A DNA stretch of 7,808 bases from Pseudomonadota bacterium (GTDB lineage Bacteria > Pseudomonadota > Alphaproteobacteria > Azospirillales > Azospirillaceae), in contig JAEZPL010000077.1 of assembly GCA_023413605.1 (NCBI GenBank), positions 1 to 7,808 on the forward strand, read 5' to 3'. This document shows, one piece after another, positions 5,067 to 7,808 of this stretch. The notes below the pieces were generated by a model. The model was not told where the DNA came from. It saw only the letters and a program-made list of their open reading frames with translations, and did no database searches. The translations under genes were made by a program, and so were the position numbers. The first letter of the stretch is position 1; each line of letters starts with the position of its first letter.

Positions 5067-6827
5067 ATGAGCACACCGGATTACGTGCTTCCTGTGTCCG
5101 AAATTGCCGGAAGCGGACGTATTGAAATCGATTCATTGCTCGCCGGCTACAAATGGGGCGCAGGAAGCCAGCCTGGGAACGGGGTGTCCCTGACCTATTC
5201 TTTCGGTGTGGCCGGTCTGTCGGCTTATCGGGATGGCTATCTGACGCCGGACCCGGAGAGCGTCTGGTCCCTGTCCGGAACGGCCCAGGCGGCAATTCGC
5301 CAAGCCATCGGCGCCTGGACGGCGGTCGCCAACATCACCTGCACCGAGGTCGCCGACAGCGCCCTGTCCTGCGGCGACATCCGTTTCGGCGGGAGCAACG
5401 CCCCGGCGACCGCCTACACGGTCCTGCCGGTGGTGGCTCTGCCGGAAGCCGGCGACATCTGGTTCGGCACGGCCTTCGCTGATCCGACCCTGTCCTGGAC
5501 GCCCGGCTCCTACATCCACCAGACCATCGTCCACGAGATCGGACACGCCTTCGGCCTGAAGCACCTGCACGAGGAATACGGAGCCTTCCCGGCTGCTCCC
5601 ACCGGCATCGACTTCCAGCTCTACAGCACGATGAGCTACCGTTCCTATTCCGGAGCGTCCCCGGAAATGGGTTACTGGCAGGACCGCTTTCCCACCACCC
5701 CCATGGTCAACGACATCGCGGCGATCCAGTACCTGTATGGTGCCAACATGTCCACCAACGCCGGGGACACCGTCTATTCCTGGCAGCCGGGGCAGGCGAT
5801 CTTCGAAACCATCTGGGACGGCGGCGGCAACGACACCATCAGTTGGGCCAACCAGACCACCAACGCCCGGATCGACCTGCGCCCCGGTTCCTACAGCGAC
5901 CTGGGACCGTCCTGGCGTTCCGGCTTCTACATGGAACCGCGGACGCTGGGCATCGCCTACGACTGCTGGATCGAGAACGCCATCGGCGGATCGGGGAACG
6001 ACATCCTGATCGGCAACGCGCTGGGCAATGGCCTGTACGGCGGGGCCGGCGACGACACCCTGATCGGAGGAGCCGGCAACAACCTGCTGGACGGCGGCGA
6101 TGGCTTCGACACGGCGGTGTTCGAGGGAGCACCCTCGTCCTACACCATCCGCCACAGCGGGGCGGGCGAGGTGACGGTGGAGGGTCCGCAGGGCACCAGC
6201 ACCCTGCGCAGCATCGAGCATCTGTCCTTCGGCGACATGACCCTGGTGCTGAGCCGCGACGCCACCCCCGGCACGGTGGCCAGCACCTTCTTCGGTGTGG
6301 CCAACAGCGTGTCGGGAAAGCAAGTCCTTCAGGAAGCCTCGACCTATTCCGGGCCGGTCCAGACCCTGCAATGGCAGTTGATCGGCAGCGATGACGGCGA
6401 GGCGATCGTCGGAGGGAACGGGAACGACTTCATCACCCGCCGGGGCGGGATGGACGCCATCGACGGCGGAGCGGGCGACGACGTTCTGGACGGCGGCACG
6501 GAGTCGAACTTTCTCATCGGGGGCGCCGGGCAGGACACCTTCTTCCTGGACGCCCGCTCGGGTGCGCCGCTCTGGTCCACCGTGACCGACCTGGAGTCCG
6601 GGGAAATCGTCACCATCTGGGGATGGCGGCCGGGGGAATCGGTCCTCACCTGGGCGGAGGCGGGCGGAGCCGAAGGCTTCACGGGCGCCACGGCCCACAT
6701 CGATCTCGACCGCGATGGCCATACCGACGCCAGCCTGACGTTGAGCGGCAAGTCCGTGGGGTCCCTGACGACGATGCCCGGCACGGTGAACGGCACGGAC
6801 TACCTGGCGGTCTGGCTGAACGGCTGA
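5067..6827 (+). CDS. Serralysin-like M10 zinc metalloprotease with RTX repeats
   Basis: The 586-residue protein has the extended zinc motif 'HEIGHAFGLKH' (156-166; ligands H156, H160, H166, catalytic E157) and a Met-turn 'STMSY' (187-191) whose Tyr191 matches the serralysin zinc-binding tyrosine. This defines a metzincin of the M10 peptidase family. C-terminal to it are RTX nonapeptide repeats, first 'GGSGNDILIG...YGGAGDDTLIGGAGNNLLDGG' spread over 307-344, then a second block around 448-488 ('GGNGNDF', 'DGGAGDDVLDGG', 'GGAGQDTFFLD'). These bind calcium in parallel beta-rolls and usually accompany type I secretion. There is no N-terminal signal peptide, which agrees. No ABC exporter or membrane fusion gene is nearby. 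Cysteines C92, C102 and C300 are unusual, as classical serralysins lack cysteine. The C terminus (DYLAVWLNG) is hydrophobic as expected for a type I signal. Start ATG 5067 has AAAGG about 8 bases upstream. Confidence 0.9.
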   Translation: MSTPDYVLPVSEIAGSGRIEIDSLLAGYKWGAGSQPGNGVSLTYSFGVAGLSAYRDGYLTPDPESVWSLSGTAQAAIRQAIGAWTAVANITCTEVADSALSCGDIRFGGSNAPATAYTVLPVVALPEAGDIWFGTAFADPTLSWTPGSYIHQTIVHEIGHAFGLKHLHEEYGAFPAAPTGIDFQLYSTMSYRSYSGASPEMGYWQDRFPTTPMVNDIAAIQYLYGANMSTNAGDTVYSWQPGQAIFETIWDGGGNDTISWANQTTNARIDLRPGSYSDLGPSWRSGFYMEPRTLGIAYDCWIENAIGGSGNDILIGNALGNGLYGGAGDDTLIGGAGNNLLDGGDGFDTAVFEGAPSSYTIRHSGAGEVTVEGPQGTSTLRSIEHLSFGDMTLVLSRDATPGTVASTFFGVANSVSGKQVLQEASTYSGPVQTLQWQLIGSDDGEAIVGGNGNDFITRRGGMDAIDGGAGDDVLDGGTESNFLIGGAGQDTFFLDARSGAPLWSTVTDLESGEIVTIWGWRPGESVLTWAEAGGAEGFTGATAHIDLDRDGHTDASLTLSGKSVGSLTTMPGTVNGTDYLAVWLNG

Positions 6828-6850
6828 AGCGCGGCGGCGCGCATCGGGCC

Positions 6851-6885
6851 AAGACGCATCAAGGCAAGACGCATCAAGGCAAGAC
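6851..6885. repeat. 15-bp tandem repeat after the metalloprotease gene
   Basis: AAGACGCATCAAGGC occurs twice in direct tandem (6851-6865 and 6866-6880), followed by a partial third unit AAGAC (6881-6885). It starts 24 bases after the metalloprotease stop. Such a short array could come from replication slippage. No function is evident. Confidence 0.8.
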
Positions 6886-6935
6886 AGGGGCGGAACGCAA
6901 ACAGGGCGTTCGTTCGGGCGCGTTGCTCTGGCAAG

Positions 6936-6959
6936 GCCGGGCGGGTACTCTCCCCCGGC
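6936..6959 (+). terminator. GC-rich hairpin between the metalloprotease and glycosyltransferase genes
   Basis: GCCGGGCGGG (6936-6945) can pair with CCCCCGGC (6952-6959) through about eight G-C pairs with one bulged C, around a TACTCT loop. It is followed by ACTGCCC, with no T-run, so an intrinsic terminator is doubtful; it might pause polymerase or sit in the glycosyltransferase leader. GTTCGGGC (6912-6919) and GCCCGAAC (6963-6970) flank it as an outer 8-bp inverted pair, which would make a larger nested structure. Confidence 0.3.
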
Positions 6960-7006
6960 ACTGCCCGAACAGCGTCGTTCGTAACCGCCTCAGGACCCGC
7001 CCACCC

Positions 7007-7808
7007 GTGTCCAACGCCGCCATCTATTTCCATCCCGACGGCTATGAGACCGCGCGGACGGACCTGAAAGGCCGCCATGTGGCGGGCGAGTCCTTCCTCG
7101 TCGGTTTCTTCCGGCACTCCGGACTGAACGGCTTCGCCTGCCACGCCGACGGGCCGGAGCAGGCGCGCCTGTTCGCCGATCTCGCCGCCCGTCACGCCCC
7201 GGGGAGGGAGGTGGCGCTTTACCTGACCGGCGAGCCGTCGCGGCTGGCCCATGTCGGCTGCCTGTTTCTGCCGGGACCAGGGCTCGACCGGTTCGCCTGG
7301 CGGCGGCGGTCCCGCGACCAGCGGGGTTACAGCCTGTGCGGCATCACCCACACGACCTCGGAATCGCCGCATGTCCTGGGCGCCCTGGCCACCGCGCCGG
7401 TGCAGCCGTGGGACGCGGTGATCTGCACCTCCTGGGCGGCCCGCGCCTCGGTGGAGGCGGTTCTTGAGCCCTACGCGGAGTATCTGTGCGACCGGCTGGG
7501 CACCGCCGAGGTTCCGATGCCGCATCTGCCGGTGATCCCGCTGGGTGTGGATACGGACGCCTTCCGCTTCGGCCCCGCGAACCGCACGGCGGAACGCACG
7601 GCGCTGGGCATCGGCGACGAGGATGTCGCGGTGCTGTTCATGGGACGTCTCAGCTTCCACGCCAAGGCGCACCCGATCGCCATGTATCTGGCGCTGGAAG
7701 AGGCGGCCCGGCGGACCGGCAAGCGGTTCCACCTGATCCAGGCCGGCTGGTTCGGCAACGACGCCATCGGCGCCGCCTTCATCCAGGGGGCCAGGCGCTA
7801 TTGCCCCA
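7007..7808 (+). CDS. Glycosyltransferase, GT4-like, incomplete at the right edge
   Basis: The frame from GTG 7007 gives 267 codons and then leaves the window. It begins 'SNAAIYFHPDGYETARTDLKGRHVAGESFLVGFFRHSG', a text I associate with GT-B glycosyltransferases of the GT4 type. 'GITHTTSE' (112-119), 'VICTSWAARASV' (138-149), 'VIPLGVDTDAF' (176-186) and 'VLFMGRLSFHAKAHP' (209-223) mark the end of the N-terminal Rossmann half, the linker and the start of the donor-binding half. It probably transfers a sugar from a nucleotide donor in making a surface polysaccharide; donor and acceptor are unknown. GTG is preferred because the family text begins right after it and AGGA lies 11 bases upstream, a weak site. 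The frame stays open further upstream, so another start is possible. Catalytic C-terminal glutamates are off the edge. Confidence 0.8.
   Translation, partial: MSNAAIYFHPDGYETARTDLKGRHVAGESFLVGFFRHSGLNGFACHADGPEQARLFADLAARHAPGREVALYLTGEPSRLAHVGCLFLPGPGLDRFAWRRRSRDQRGYSLCGITHTTSESPHVLGALATAPVQPWDAVICTSWAARASVEAVLEPYAEYLCDRLGTAEVPMPHLPVIPLGVDTDAFRFGPANRTAERTALGIGDEDVAVLFMGRLSFHAKAHPIAMYLALEEAARRTGKRFHLIQAGWFGNDAIGAAFIQGARRYCP

Noticed and set aside
5133..6722. 529-codon minus-strand open frame
   Set aside because: It is a high-GC shadow of the metalloprotease gene, whose plus-strand reading has a complete zinc motif, Met-turn and RTX repeats.
6800..7732. 310-codon minus-strand open frame
   Set aside because: It is antisense to the glycosyltransferase frame, which shows recognisable GT4 motifs and is missed as a closed frame only because it runs off the edge.
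5067..7808. Metalloprotease and glycosyltransferase as one operon
   Set aside because: The 179-bp gap with a GC-rich hairpin and a tandem repeat, and the lack of functional connection, give no support for co-transcription.

Overview
The window reads as high-GC alphaproteobacterial DNA. The frames are strongly GC-biased, and the protein styles (a serralysin-like metalloprotease, an L-2-hydroxyglutarate-oxidase-type FAD enzyme, a family-4 glycosyltransferase opening 'SNAAIYFHPDGYET') remind me of Azospirillum or another Rhodospirillales member. That placement is inference, since no rRNA or other taxonomic marker is present.

Left part (1 to about 3381) is mobile DNA. Positions 1-124 are the end of an IS630-type insertion sequence, including the first 14 codons of its transposase on the minus strand. 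It sits at a TA dinucleotide inside the N-terminal quarter of a Tn3-family transposase gene (tnpA, minus strand), which also carries a frameshift near 198-206, so this copy is broken. To the right are two genes that are not transposition genes: an enoyl-CoA hydratase/isomerase-like gene (minus), whose 5' end looks damaged, and a divergent TetR/AcrR-type regulator (plus). A 24-bp operator-like dyad lies between them. Then come a three-part res-like site, a serine resolvase gene (tnpR, plus) and a candidate Tn3-type terminal inverted repeat ending near 3381. The two passenger genes therefore lie between tnpA and tnpR, where a standard Tn3-family element has only its res site. A 28-bp sequence resembling res subsite I is present on each side of the passenger pair.

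Right part (about 3382-7808) looks like resident chromosomal or replicon DNA. It begins with a dyad-rich gap and a large compound palindrome touching the stop codon of a complete FAD-dependent oxidoreductase (minus, 3549-4679). A 387-bp intergenic region with an AT-rich right half follows, holding an inverted pair of 9-mers and a terminator-like stem-loop just before the next gene. That gene (plus, 5067-6827) encodes a 586-residue M10/serralysin-type zinc metalloprotease with two blocks of RTX calcium-binding repeats, probably exported by a type I system not encoded here. After a gap with a 15-bp tandem repeat, a glycosyltransferase gene (plus, from GTG 7007) runs off the right edge.

I see no tRNA, rRNA or CRISPR array. 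The most distinctive structure is the Tn3-family element carrying a metabolic gene and its likely regulator between tnpA and tnpR with res-like sequences on both sides. This is an interesting arrangement rather than proof of a new system.
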